Notes under the pieces: model-generated | The model's input: the letters and a program-made list of their open reading frames with translations, nothing else | Databases searched by the model: none | Told to the model about the DNA's origin: nothing | Origin: an uncultured Arcobacter sp. | GTDB taxonomy: Bacteria > Campylobacterota > Campylobacteria > Campylobacterales > Arcobacteraceae | Reading direction: 5' to 3' | DNA: 17,055 nt | Assembly: GCA_937860115.1 (NCBI GenBank) | Contig: CALMBI010000174.1 | Location: 1-17,055 of the forward strand | Shown here: piece by piece, positions 1 to 8,189 of the stretch | Numbering within the stretch: position 1 is the stretch's first letter | Layout of the letters: every line of letters begins with the position of its first letter | Position numbers and translations under genes: made by a program

Positions 1-266
1 TTTGTATTATCTATTGGTGTAGGAACGGTAACTATGTAGATATTAGAGTCTTTTATATCTTCTACATCTAAAGTAAATTTCATACCGTTTGATAAAGACT
101 CTTTTACTTGTTCGCTAGTAAGCTCTTGAGTTCTATCAAAGCCACTATTAAGTTCATCAACTCTTGCTTTATTTATATCAAAGCCAACCACTGGGTATTT
201 TTCACTAAATGCATGAGCTAATGGAAGTCCTACATATCCAAGTCCTATAATACAAATTTTATCCAT
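1..266 (-). CDS. Nucleotide-sugar 6-dehydrogenase (UDP-HexNAc type), N-terminal part
   Basis: The gene is cut by the left edge of the window; 88 codons from the start are present. The translation begins MDKICIIGLGYVGLPLAHAF, with the Rossmann NAD-binding signature GLGYVGLP at residues 8-15, an acidic end of beta-2 (GFDIN), and a later IVTVPTPID segment. This is the N-terminal pattern of the UDP-glucose/UDP-GlcNAc/UDP-GalNAc dehydrogenase superfamily, most like the TviB/WbpA/WbpO branch. By family knowledge these enzymes oxidise the C6 hydroxyl of a UDP-sugar to a uronic acid for capsule, O-antigen or exopolysaccharide. The catalytic cysteine lies beyond the window, so the exact substrate is open. 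The ATG at 264-266 is only 10 bases from the glmS stop codon and has just a weak purine stretch upstream, which suggests translational coupling with glmS. Confidence 0.85.
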   Translation of the reverse strand, partial: MDKICIIGLGYVGLPLAHAFSEKYPVVGFDINKARVDELNSGFDRTQELTSEQVKESLSNGMKFTLDVEDIKDSNIYIVTVPTPIDNT

Positions 267-276
267 GTGATTTCTT

Positions 277-2094
277 TTACTCAACAGTCACAGACTTAGC
301 CAAGTTTCTTGGCATATCTACATCATTTCCAAGTCGTACACTTATCTCCATAGATAAGAGTTGTATCGCAACCAACATCTCAAAAAACTCAAGCATATAG
401 TGATCTGCACTATTTGTTTTGATGAAATCATCTGCAAGATCAAAAGCAAGTGGAGAGATAGCACAAATAGTACTATCTCTAGCACTAAGTTCTTCTACAT
501 TTGATTTGATTTTATCATAAAGTAGATTTTGTGGCATCAGTGCAATAGTGAAGAGTTCTGGATCAGCAAGAGCTATCGGACCATGTTTCATCTCTCCAGC
601 AGGATATCCTTCTGCATGAAGATATGAGATCTCTTTTAGTTTGAGTGCACCCTCAAGAGCAAGTGGGAAAAATACATCTCGTCCAATAAAGAAAAATCCA
701 TGTCCATGGAGATATCTTTTTGAGAGTCTTTTTGTTTTTTCATGTATATGATCAAATACTTTGAGTGCTTTTGGCGTTTCTCTAAGAGCTAGTAGTTCAC
801 TTGCAAGTTTATCACTCTCCATCACACCCCTAACTTTTGCAAAATACAATCCAAGCATCCAAAGTACTACAGTTTGAGTAGAGAACGCTTTTGTACTTGC
901 TACCCCTTTTTCGATCCCTGCTCTTGTTAAGATAGTAGCATCCGCAACCCTCGTCATAGAGCTATTGTCAACATTACAGATCGCTATTGATTTCAGTCCA
1001 GCTGCTTTTGCCATTTTGAGTGCTTCAAGAGTATCAGCAGTCTCGCCACTTTGAGAGATCACGATAAAGAGTGTATCTGGTGTAAGAAGTGGTTCTTTAT
1101 ATCTAAATTCACTTGCTATCTCTACACTTGTTCGCACTTTTGCAAGTCTTTCAAATAGATAGCTAGATGTGAGTCCAGCATGATAAGATGTTCCACAAGC
1201 ACAGATTTTGATCTCATTGATCCCATCTATGATCGAAGGATCAATCTCATCAAAATCTATACCATTATCTTTTAATCTTCCAAGCATTGCATCAGTTACC
1301 ACATCGCTTTGTTCATAGATCTCTTTTTCCATAAAAAATCTAAAACCATCTTTTTGAGCAAATTGTTTTGAACTAGGCAGTGTTCCCCAAGATACCTCTT
1401 GATTGAAAGTGATCGCAGTTGTAGATGCTATTCCCATCACACCATCTTCAAGGTACACAACAGCATCACTAAGACCAATAAGTGGAGAATCAGAGCTAGC
1501 AAATAGCACCTCCCCTTCTTCTTTCCCTTTTGCTACGATGAGTGGTGAACCATGCTTCATAAAGTAAATTGTTTCTGGTTCTGACTTCGTGATCAAAAGA
1601 ATAGAATAGGCACCTTCTAGTCTCTCAACAGTTTTTGCAAATGAGGCTTTTGGGTCGTTTAGTTTATTGTTGTAGTATTCAAAAAGATGTACGATCACTT
1701 CTGTATCTGTTTGTGATACAAATTTATGTCCAGCAAATGTTAGTTCCTCTTTGAGTTCTTTGTAGTTTTCTATGATCCCGTTATGTACTACATAAGAGTA
1801 TTCACCTAGATGTGGATGAGCATTGAGTTCAGTTGGTTTGCCATGCGTTGCCCATCTTGTATGACCAATTCCGAGTGAAATAGTTTCTTTCGTACTACAT
1901 GGGAGACAATATTGAAGGTTGATCTTTTCTTCAAGATTAGCTATTTTTCCAACTGCTTTAAAGATATCAAATTTACTATTTTGCAAAATAGCAATACCCG
2001 CACTATCATATCCTCTATATTCAAGATCTTTTAGTCCATCTAGTAATATTTTTGATGTATCTTTTTTACCTATATAACCAACTATTCCACACAT
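277..2094 (-). CDS. glmS: Glutamine--fructose-6-phosphate aminotransferase (isomerising), GlmS
   Basis: This cytoplasmic enzyme makes glucosamine-6-phosphate from fructose-6-phosphate and glutamine, the first step toward UDP-GlcNAc for peptidoglycan and surface glycans. At 605 residues it matches the usual GlmS length. Cys2 of MCGIVGYIG is the N-terminal nucleophile of the class II glutaminase domain, followed by RGYDSAGIA (27-35), HTRWATHG (78-85), NAHPH (91-95), HNGIIENY (104-111) and SQTDTEV (127-133). Two SIS sugar-isomerase domains follow, with CGTSYHAG (300-307), SQSGETADT (348-356), GVASTKAFSTQ (397-407) and AEGYPAGEMKHGP (494-506). The C-terminus ends in the expected DVDMPRNLAKSVTVE. 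An AAGGAA ribosome binding site lies 6 bases before the ATG and a TATAAT-like box about 30 bases upstream. The sugar-dehydrogenase gene follows after 10 bases, so both are probably co-transcribed. Confidence 0.98.
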   Translation of the reverse strand: MCGIVGYIGKKDTSKILLDGLKDLEYRGYDSAGIAILQNSKFDIFKAVGKIANLEEKINLQYCLPCSTKETISLGIGHTRWATHGKPTELNAHPHLGEYSYVVHNGIIENYKELKEELTFAGHKFVSQTDTEVIVHLFEYYNNKLNDPKASFAKTVERLEGAYSILLITKSEPETIYFMKHGSPLIVAKGKEEGEVLFASSDSPLIGLSDAVVYLEDGVMGIASTTAITFNQEVSWGTLPSSKQFAQKDGFRFFMEKEIYEQSDVVTDAMLGRLKDNGIDFDEIDPSIIDGINEIKICACGTSYHAGLTSSYLFERLAKVRTSVEIASEFRYKEPLLTPDTLFIVISQSGETADTLEALKMAKAAGLKSIAICNVDNSSMTRVADATILTRAGIEKGVASTKAFSTQTVVLWMLGLYFAKVRGVMESDKLASELLALRETPKALKVFDHIHEKTKRLSKRYLHGHGFFFIGRDVFFPLALEGALKLKEISYLHAEGYPAGEMKHGPIALADPELFTIALMPQNLLYDKIKSNVEELSARDSTICAISPLAFDLADDFIKTNSADHYMLEFFEMLVAIQLLSMEISVRLGNDVDMPRNLAKSVTVE

Positions 2095-2100
2095 ATCTAT

Positions 2101-2131
2101 TTCCTTATGTCGTTAAAATTCAAAGATTATA
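2101..2131 (-). promoter_or_regulatory. Probable glmS promoter -10 box and ribosome binding site
   Basis: On the minus strand, TATAAT (complement of 2126-2131) is placed to start transcription near 2119, giving a leader of about 25 bases. AAGGAA (complement of 2101-2106) is a good Shine-Dalgarno 6 bases from the glmS ATG. No convincing -35 hexamer is seen, which is common for vegetative promoters of Campylobacterota. There is no room for a glmS ribozyme riboswitch. Confidence 0.5.
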
Positions 2132-2136
2132 GCTAA

Positions 2137-2184
2137 TAGTTTCTATCAAAACGATAAGGATATTTTCAAAAATAACAGAAACTA
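2137..2184. repeat. Inverted repeat with branched fold upstream of glmS
   Basis: TAGTTTCT (2137-2144) and AGAAACTA (2177-2184) form an 8-bp perfect stem. The enclosed 32 bases can form two further small hairpins, ATC/GAT and TATTT/AAATA, so the element can fold as a three-way junction. It lies between the stop codon of the upstream minus-strand gene and the glmS -10 box. There is a run of A after it on the plus strand, which does not make it a standard minus-strand terminator. Confidence 0.4.
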
Positions 2185-2200
2185 AAAAATAAGTGATATT

Positions 2201-2686
2201 TTAGTATGAGCAAGCATAATAAAGTAAAAAAGCAGCATCCTCTGGAGTCCAATCGACTCTTTCTTTGAGTTTATGTTCTGCGAGGAAATAGTAATCTTTT
2301 TCCATATATCTATTGGCAATAGATAAGATATTATCTTCTAAATGCTCTTTTGAAATATTATAAAAGTATTTTAGAAACATCTCTGTTTCAATGAGTGTCG
2401 CATGAATTTTTCTATGATGTTTGACAAATTCAAGCAATACCCCAATCTCAAATGCATTATAATTTACTTCACGGAGTTTTTTCTCCTCTTCACGTCCTGA
2501 TAATTTTGAAAAACTAAGGGAATGATATGTTTTTAGATATTTATTTACTATCTTCTCTTTGATCTCATCACTAAGCCCCAATATCGCATGAGGTGTTTTT
2601 ATATCTTCAAAATGAAGTGATGGCTTATAGTGGTGAAACTGTGTTTTTTTAATTGGCATAAAATGTTTTAATAGATTTGAAAACAT
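2201..2686 (-). CDS. Hypothetical protein, 161 residues
   Basis: I do not recognise this family. The 161-residue product has no signal peptide and no clear membrane segment, and looks like a soluble, mostly alpha-helical protein. It is rich in Lys, Glu, His and aromatic residues, with a basic N-terminus (MFSNLLKHFMPIKKTQFHHY) and a predicted helical stretch near residues 75-130 (REVNYNAFEIGVLLEFVKHHRK and following). It ends in an aromatic-rich tail LLYYACSY. The reading frame is believable because AAGGAT sits about 6 bases ahead of the ATG, codon use matches neighbouring genes, and no competing long frame overlaps it. It lies 106 bases upstream of glmS on the same strand, but glmS appears to have its own -10 box, so a shared transcript is uncertain. 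Function cannot be inferred. Confidence 0.75.
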   Translation of the reverse strand: MFSNLLKHFMPIKKTQFHHYKPSLHFEDIKTPHAILGLSDEIKEKIVNKYLKTYHSLSFSKLSGREEEKKLREVNYNAFEIGVLLEFVKHHRKIHATLIETEMFLKYFYNISKEHLEDNILSIANRYMEKDYYFLAEHKLKERVDWTPEDAAFLLYYACSY

Positions 2687-2709
2687 TATTTTATCCTTAT
2701 GATCTGTTA

Positions 2710-2715
2710 TATAAA
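2710..2715 (-). promoter_or_regulatory. Possible -10 box for the 161-residue hypothetical gene
   Basis: The minus strand reads TATATAAC here, about 25 bases upstream of the ATG at 2684-2686. The surroundings are very AT-rich, so such a match can arise by chance, and no -35 element is evident. Confidence 0.25.
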
Positions 2716-2722
2716 ATTGTAA

Positions 2723-2971
2723 TCTTTAAAAATTTTAAAAAAATTAGCTGAAAGAATCTTTACATTTCTACTCGATCCACATCTATCACATGATTATAAT
2801 GGAAGTGAAAGCGGAATGAATAAATTTGATACTATTAGAGATATTATTGGTAATGGATCCGTTTTTTAGGCTACAGATTTATTTAACATTGTGGAATGAG
2901 TAGTTAAGAAATTTTTTAATTTAGATTGTGGTAGATATTTTGTAATAGAAATGAGGTTATTTTATTTTTGA
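2723..2971 (+). pseudogene. Possible decayed reading frame in the 2687-3005 gap
   Basis: The 319 bases between the hypothetical gene and the transporter hold no intact gene. One plus-strand frame reads as protein-like sequence for 48 codons, ending IIGNGSVF before a TAG at 2867. It then continues in the same frame through ATDLFNIVE to a TGA at 2897, and through another 23 codons to a TGA at 2969. There is no ATG start or ribosome binding site at its left end. Only two internal stops in about 82 codons is fewer than expected for non-coding DNA of this composition, so a gene remnant is possible. I recognise no family, and it may be chance. Confidence 0.25.
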
Positions 2972-2998
2972 TCGGATTTACCTACTATTAGATACAAT
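2968..2998 (+). promoter_or_regulatory. Possible promoter immediately before the EamA gene
   Basis: TTGATC (2968-2973) and TACAAT (2993-2998) resemble -35 and -10 boxes with a 19-base spacer. If TACAAT is used, transcription would begin within a base or two of the ATG at 3006, giving a leaderless message. No Shine-Dalgarno sequence lies before that ATG, which fits the idea but does not prove it. Confidence 0.3.
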
Positions 2999-3005
2999 CC
3001 GTTCC

Positions 3006-3902
3006 ATGTCAAATAATCAAAATGAAAATCTCAATCTTGCTATCAAATATATGTTATTCGCATCCCTTTCTTTTGCCATCACTGGATCATTTGCAAAAAT
3101 TTTAAGCGATTCTATGAGTTCAGTTGAAGTTGTATTTTTTAGGAATATTGTTGGGCTTATCATTATCTCTTATGCGATCTACAAATCACCGCTGGAGCAA
3201 ATAGGAGGAAGGCCTCTACTTCTTTTTTGGAGAGGATTTATAGGATTTGTTGCCCTTTTAATGTATTTTTACAATATTGCTCATATTCCACTAGCAGAAG
3301 CGCAAACTTTTGCTAAAACATCTCCTATTTTTACAGCATTATTTTCTTACCTTATTTTAAAAGAGAAACTTTCACCACTTGCTATTTTAGGTATTTTAGT
3401 AGGATTTATAGGGATCACCTTTATTACAGGATTTGATATCACTCATTTAGATAAAACAGATTGGCTTGGGATTTTAAGTGGTATAGGAGCAGGTCTTGCA
3501 TATACATCTATTAGAGAGCTTAAAAACTATTATGATACACGAGCAATTGTTTTTTCTTTTATGTTTATTGGTACACTTGGGCCTGTAATTATTATGTTTT
3601 TAGGTCAATTTTATAGTTCAGAAACATTTGATTTTATATTAGCACCATTTGTTATGCCAACACTCAATGATCTAATTTTCATTATAGGGCTTGGATTATT
3701 TGCTACTATTTCACAACTCTATATGACAAAAGCTTATAGTTTAGCCAAAGGTGGAATAGTTGGAACTATTGGATATACCAATATTATATTTTCTATTTTT
3801 TTAGGGATGATGCTAGGAGATAGTTTTCCAACTTTTATGATTTTATCTGGAATTGGACTTATTATCATAAGTGGTTTTTTAGTCACTTACAAATCAAAAT
3901 AA
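3006..3902 (+). CDS. EamA/DMT-superfamily transporter
   Basis: The 298-residue inner-membrane protein is almost entirely hydrophobic helices, about ten, in two EamA repeats (roughly residues 13-142 and 152-292). The first repeat contains the typical SSVEVVFFRNIVGLIII segment and the PLAEAQTFAKTSPIFTALFSYLILKEKLSPLAILGILVGFIGI block, which is split here only for description. The second has the related QLYMTKAYSLAKGGIVGTI and IFLGMMLGD segments. DMT transporters export or exchange small metabolites such as amino acids or S-adenosylmethionine, and the substrate cannot be told from sequence. The start is uncertain: the ATG at 3006 lacks a ribosome binding site, and the next in-frame ATG at 3051 (residue 16) also lacks one. 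The gene converges on tyrA with a 13-base gap and no visible terminator. Confidence 0.88.
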   Translation: MSNNQNENLNLAIKYMLFASLSFAITGSFAKILSDSMSSVEVVFFRNIVGLIIISYAIYKSPLEQIGGRPLLLFWRGFIGFVALLMYFYNIAHIPLAEAQTFAKTSPIFTALFSYLILKEKLSPLAILGILVGFIGITFITGFDITHLDKTDWLGILSGIGAGLAYTSIRELKNYYDTRAIVFSFMFIGTLGPVIIMFLGQFYSSETFDFILAPFVMPTLNDLIFIIGLGLFATISQLYMTKAYSLAKGGIVGTIGYTNIIFSIFLGMMLGDSFPTFMILSGIGLIIISGFLVTYKSK

Positions 3903-3915
3903 ACTTTATAAAAAT

Positions 3916-4746
3916 CTATAAAATATCATGTAAAGTGTTTGATTTTTTCATCCATTTTTCGATCTCTTCATAGTTTTGATCTTCAAGCATTTGAGTGATA
4001 TACCCAATTTGATTTTGATATATATACAAACTTTCAAGTAGATTTTCTCTATTTTGTCTAAAGATATCACTCCACATATTAGGGGAACTCTTAGCAATTC
4101 TACTCATATCTTTAAAACCACCAGCTGCAAGACTTATAATATCTTTTGGGGATTCATGATTCATAACCATATTTGCCAAGGCAAAAGAGATAGCATGTGG
4201 AAGATGTGACATATAACAAGCGTGGATATCGTGCTCAGATGAGTTCATAAACACAAGTCTCATCTGCAATCTCTCAAAAATTTCAATTGCTCTTTGTTTA
4301 TGGATCTCCCCTGCACTTTCAAGATCACAAAGAACCATCGTTTTGTTTTCATATAGTCCATCTATCGCTGCACTTGGACCAAATTTTTCTGTTCCTGTCA
4401 TAGGGTGAGCTGGGATATAATTACTTTTGAGTTCCTCTGGAATAGATTTTACTATCAACTCTTTCGTACTTCCAAAATCTATAATCGTAGTATTGAATTT
4501 CGTACACTCTATAAGACTTGGCAAAAACGCAATAATCGCATCTACAGGTATGCAAAGGACAATTAGATCAGATGATATAAGATTTTCAAGATCAACAATC
4601 TCATCAACCAGACTAAGTTCCATTGCTTCTTTTTGATGATTTGGATTGTGATCATATCCCACTATTTTAGATGCTAGATTGTATTTTTTAAGCGCTTTAC
4701 CAAACGATCCACCCATTAATCCCAAACCAACTATACCTATTTTCAC
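3916..4746 (-). CDS. tyrA: Prephenate dehydrogenase (TyrA)
   Basis: This NAD(P)-dependent enzyme converts prephenate to 4-hydroxyphenylpyruvate in tyrosine synthesis. The 276-residue product has the length of a monofunctional cytoplasmic TyrA, with neither a chorismate mutase nor an ACT domain. The Rossmann signature GLGLMGGS is at residues 7-14, followed by IDFGSTK (89-95), HPMTGTEKFGP (114-124) and SHLPH (180-184), all standard for the family. His114 and the histidines of SHLPH correspond to active-site positions. The start codon is GTG (complement of 4744-4746), supported by AGGA 7 bases upstream and by the family's usual N-terminus MKIGIVGLG; no in-frame ATG lies upstream. It is transcribed divergently from bamA across a 108-base gap. 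A gene next to bamA encoding TyrA is also known in Campylobacter. Confidence 0.95.
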   Translation of the reverse strand: MKIGIVGLGLMGGSFGKALKKYNLASKIVGYDHNPNHQKEAMELSLVDEIVDLENLISSDLIVLCIPVDAIIAFLPSLIECTKFNTTIIDFGSTKELIVKSIPEELKSNYIPAHPMTGTEKFGPSAAIDGLYENKTMVLCDLESAGEIHKQRAIEIFERLQMRLVFMNSSEHDIHACYMSHLPHAISFALANMVMNHESPKDIISLAAGGFKDMSRIAKSSPNMWSDIFRQNRENLLESLYIYQNQIGYITQMLEDQNYEEIEKWMKKSNTLHDIL

Positions 4747-4777
4747 TATTCTGTCCTCGTTTTTTTTTGAATTTTAT

Positions 4778-4783
4778 CTTATA
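4778..4783 (-). promoter_or_regulatory. Possible tyrA -10 box
   Basis: The minus strand reads TATAAG (complement of 4778-4783), about 32 bases upstream of the GTG start, within a shared divergent region with bamA. No -35 box is obvious. Confidence 0.35.
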
Positions 4784-4817
4784 GTAGTTTAATCCTAAAT
4801 TGGTATTAACTTCCTAT

Positions 4818-4823
4818 TATAAT
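4818..4823 (+). promoter_or_regulatory. Probable bamA -10 box
   Basis: A perfect TATAAT lies 31 bases before the ATG at 4855. TTGGTA at 4800-4805 is too close (12-base spacer) to act as a normal -35 element. This promoter would drive bamA, mqnC and the M16-family gene. Confidence 0.5.
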
Positions 4824-4854
4824 CTTTAGGATATACTCCAACCTATTTTTAATC

Positions 4855-7068
4855 ATGGGGATAAAATTGAAGAAATTATTTTCTATAGCATTACTTTCAA
4901 CACTATCAAACGCAGCACTTGCAGACAAAGAGATAAAACTCTCAGGTCTTACACAAATCTCTGAAAAACTAGCATTTGAAAGAATTAACTCAAATAAAAA
5001 CGATCTCAATCAAGTGATCAAAAACTTTTACAAAATGGGATATTTTACAAATATTGATGTAGTTGATGAAAATAATACTATCTTTATAACTTTCACTGAA
5101 AAGCCTTTTATAGTCAATATTGAAATGGATGGATATAAGACAAGAGAAGAGGATCTTAAAGATCTTTATAAAACTATGAAGATCAAAAAAGGCTCCATGT
5201 ACACACAAAAAAAGATCACTGAAGCAAAAGATATATTACTTTCAGAACTCAAAAAAGAGGGATATATCAATTCTGTTGTAGAAATTGAAGAAAATCTTCT
5301 CAATCCTCAAAGTATGTCTGTAAAATTTTTAGTCAATAAAGGTTCAGAAGTTATTATCAAAAAAGTAAACTATATTGGCGAAAAAGAGCTCAGCAAAGAG
5401 CAATTTGTAGAAAACACTGCCAATAAAGAAGAAGATACTATAAGTTGGTGGTTTGGACACAGTGATGGTGTGATGCAATTTAGCCAACTAGAATATGATA
5501 GCCTTAGAATAAAAGACACTTATTTACAACATGGATTTTTAGACGCTAGAGTTGATTCTGGATTTTCTAGAATTGATTTCAATACAAACACTGCAGAGGT
5601 CGATTTTAGTATTAGTGAGGGTCCACAATATAAAATCAATAATATCTTAATCTATACAGATGAATCTATCGTACCACTTGATGAACTAACAGCTGGACTC
5701 AAAGAGATAAAGGATAAAACTTTTAATATAGCCCTGCTTAGAAAAGATGTAGAGTTTTTAAGAACAAAAATCGCAAATAAAGGGTATGCGTTTACAGATG
5801 TAAATTATGATATAAGAAAAAATAAAGAGAATAAAACTGCCGATATTATTTTCAATATCACTCCAGGTGAAAAAGTATATATCAATGATGTTATCATAGC
5901 TGGCAATACAAGAACACTTGATAGAGTAATAAGAAGAAATTGCTATCTTGCCCCAAAAGATCTATTTAATCTTACGGATTTTGAAGACTCACGTGCAGCA
6001 CTCAATCGTACAGGATTTTTCCAGAGCGTCGAACTGAAACAAAAACGAGTTTCAAATAATCTTATGGACCTAGTGATCGAAGTAAGTGAAGCACCAACTG
6101 GAAACTTAATACTTGGTGGTGGATATGGAAGCTATGATGGTTGGATGATTAATGCAAGCGTTAACGATAAAAATATCTTTGGAAGTGGACTTGACCTTGG
6201 TTTTTCACTTGACCACTCAAGTAAAAAAGATACAGCGAAAATCTCTCTCAACAACCCATCCCTCAATGATGGAATCTACAGTGGGAGTTTTAGTGTTTAT
6301 AAAGATAGTTCAGTTATTACAACAACCGATGTAAATAGTACATATGATCAAACGACAGATACTCTTGGTGGAAGCATGGGGATTGGAAGAAGTATAGGGA
6401 GACACACAAGAGTTGGAACAGTCTATGCTATAGATAAAAGTACTGTTAGTTACGATATAAATACATCAGATAATACAAATTACCTCACAAGTTCACTTAC
6501 CCCATATATCAGCTTTAATAATACGGATAGTTTTTATACACCAAGAAGAGGATTTATGGTCAATGAAAGTTTAAAATATGCAGGGATTGGTGGAGATGCT
6601 CATTATCTACTCAATACTGCTACTTTAAAATATTTCTATGGTCTAAGTGATCTTATCGATTATGATGCTATTTTTAGGTACAAAACTACCCTTAAAATAT
6701 TAGAAGATTTAGGACAAATCCCAGATGGAACATCATTTTATCTTGGAGGTCCTACAAGTGTTAGAGGATACCAATCGTATAATATCCAGCCTATTGATGA
6801 TGATCATCCATACAAAAGATATCTTACAAATACCCTCGAGCTTAGTTTTCCAATGATTCCAAAAGCAAATATGAGATGGGGATTATTTTATGATTATGGG
6901 ATGATTGGGGAAGATAGTTTCAATGAAATCAAAAAATCTGGCTATGGAGGATTAATTGAGTGGCAATCCCCTGTTGGTCCACTTCAATTTATTTTTAGTA
7001 GAGCAGTAAATCCAGATCCAACTGATTCAACATCAAACTTTGAATTTAGTCTTGGAACAGCATTTTAA
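4855..7068 (+). CDS. bamA: Outer-membrane protein assembly factor BamA (Omp85)
   Basis: BamA is the core of the machinery that folds and inserts beta-barrel proteins into the outer membrane. The 737-residue protein has an N-terminal signal peptide (about LKKLFSIALLSTLSNAALA, cut before DKE), then a long periplasmic region of POTRA repeats (roughly residues 25-415). Typical POTRA endings are visible, for example the GEKVYINDVIIAGNTRT segment of the last repeat. The 16-stranded surface-antigen barrel follows (about 415-737). The conserved VRGY motif of Omp85 loop 6 has its Arg at residue 637 and Gly-Tyr at 638-639. The protein ends in phenylalanine (FEFSLGTAF), the usual barrel signal. The ATG at 4855 lacks a clear ribosome binding site; a TTG at 4867 preceded by GGGGA would begin directly with MKKLFSIALL and is a real alternative. 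mqnC follows after 16 bases. Confidence 0.97.
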   Translation: MGIKLKKLFSIALLSTLSNAALADKEIKLSGLTQISEKLAFERINSNKNDLNQVIKNFYKMGYFTNIDVVDENNTIFITFTEKPFIVNIEMDGYKTREEDLKDLYKTMKIKKGSMYTQKKITEAKDILLSELKKEGYINSVVEIEENLLNPQSMSVKFLVNKGSEVIIKKVNYIGEKELSKEQFVENTANKEEDTISWWFGHSDGVMQFSQLEYDSLRIKDTYLQHGFLDARVDSGFSRIDFNTNTAEVDFSISEGPQYKINNILIYTDESIVPLDELTAGLKEIKDKTFNIALLRKDVEFLRTKIANKGYAFTDVNYDIRKNKENKTADIIFNITPGEKVYINDVIIAGNTRTLDRVIRRNCYLAPKDLFNLTDFEDSRAALNRTGFFQSVELKQKRVSNNLMDLVIEVSEAPTGNLILGGGYGSYDGWMINASVNDKNIFGSGLDLGFSLDHSSKKDTAKISLNNPSLNDGIYSGSFSVYKDSSVITTTDVNSTYDQTTDTLGGSMGIGRSIGRHTRVGTVYAIDKSTVSYDINTSDNTNYLTSSLTPYISFNNTDSFYTPRRGFMVNESLKYAGIGGDAHYLLNTATLKYFYGLSDLIDYDAIFRYKTTLKILEDLGQIPDGTSFYLGGPTSVRGYQSYNIQPIDDDHPYKRYLTNTLELSFPMIPKANMRWGLFYDYGMIGEDSFNEIKKSGYGGLIEWQSPVGPLQFIFSRAVNPDPTDSTSNFEFSLGTAF

Positions 7069-7084
7069 AAAAGGATATGACAAT

Positions 7085-8143
7085 ATGAGTTCATTTCAAA
7101 GATTAACAAATCAAGAAGCTTTGGACTTAATCCAAAATGCTTCACTTTTAGAACTAAGTGAGATGGCAAGCAAAAGAAAACTAGAGCTTCATCCAGAAAA
7201 AATCACTACTTTTGTGGTAGATCGAAATATCAATTACACAAATATTTGCTGGGTTGATTGTAAGTTTTGTGCATTTTACAGACATGCCAAAGATGACGAT
7301 GCTTATGTTTTGAGTTATGAAGAGATTGATCAAAAAATTGATGAACTTCTCGCTATCGGAGGGACACAGATCCTTTTTCAAGGAGGAGTTCATCCAAAAC
7401 TAAAAATCGATTTTTATGAAGATTTAGTGGAGCATATCCATACAAAATATCCACAAGTAACTATCCATGGATTTAGCTCTATTGAGATCGATTTTATCTC
7501 TAAGATCTCTAAAATAAGCTACGATGAAGTCCTGAAAAGACTCAAAGCAAAAGGATTATCTTCGATCCCTGGAGCTGGTGCAGAGATCTTAAATGATAAG
7601 GTGCGAGATATTATTGCTCCTAAAAAACTTGATACAAAAGATTGGCTTGAAGTGCATAGAGTAGCTCACAAAAACGGTATCAAATCAACTGCAACAATGA
7701 TGTTTGGTACAGTTGAAACTGATGAGCAAATTATAGAGCACTGGGAAAAAATAAGAGACTTACAAGATGAAACTGGTGGATTTCGAGCTTTTATCATGTG
7801 GAGTTTCCAATCAGCTCATACAAAACTAGCTGAAGAGCTGTATATTCCACCACAAAGTTCTAATAGATATTTAAGACTTCTAGCAGTTGCAAGACTCTAT
7901 TTAGATAACTTTCAAAATATCCAAAGTTCATGGGTTACGCAAGGAAGCTACATTGGACAAATGGCTTTAAAATTTGGAGCAAATGATCTTGGAAGCACAA
8001 TGATGGAAGAAAATGTGGTCAGTGCTGCAGGAGCAACCAACAGAATGAATCAAGATGAGATGATTAAACTGATCAAAGATATTGGTGAAAAACCAGCAAA
8101 AAGAGATACAGCGTATAATCTTTTAGAAAAATACTATGAATAA
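7085..8143 (+). CDS. mqnC: Cyclic dehypoxanthine futalosine synthase MqnC (radical SAM)
   Basis: MqnC catalyses the radical cyclisation of dehypoxanthine futalosine in the futalosine route to menaquinone, which Campylobacterota use instead of the Men pathway. The 352-residue product has the radical SAM cluster motif with Cys55, Cys59 and Cys62 in TNICWVDCKFCAFYR. GGTQILFQGGVHP (92-104), IHGFSSIEI and the SIPGAGAEIL segment also fit MqnC. I preferred MqnC over the paralogue MqnE because of the NYTNIC context, FCAFYR and QGGVHP. I chose the ATG at 7085 because AAGGA (7070-7074) precedes it and the family begins near here; the frame stays open upstream to an ATG at 7040 inside bamA, but that start lacks support. 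The bamA stop is 16 bases upstream, and the stop overlaps the long-form start of the next gene, so this is an operon. Confidence 0.93.
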   Translation: MSSFQRLTNQEALDLIQNASLLELSEMASKRKLELHPEKITTFVVDRNINYTNICWVDCKFCAFYRHAKDDDAYVLSYEEIDQKIDELLAIGGTQILFQGGVHPKLKIDFYEDLVEHIHTKYPQVTIHGFSSIEIDFISKISKISYDEVLKRLKAKGLSSIPGAGAEILNDKVRDIIAPKKLDTKDWLEVHRVAHKNGIKSTATMMFGTVETDEQIIEHWEKIRDLQDETGGFRAFIMWSFQSAHTKLAEELYIPPQSSNRYLRLLAVARLYLDNFQNIQSSWVTQGSYIGQMALKFGANDLGSTMMEENVVSAAGATNRMNQDEMIKLIKDIGEKPAKRDTAYNLLEKYYE

Positions 8144-8189
8144 ATTTTTCTTTTTTGTTTTTTATATTATTTTATTAGAAGGGATAGTT

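Noticed and set aside
2095..2200. glmS ribozyme riboswitch upstream of glmS
   Set aside because: The leader from the -10 box to the ATG is only about 25 bases, and the known ribozyme is found in Gram-positive relatives; no matching core was seen.
7040..7084. An upstream ATG at 7040 for mqnC
   Set aside because: It lies inside bamA, adds 15 residues not expected of the family and has no ribosome binding site, whereas the ATG at 7085 has AAGGA upstream.
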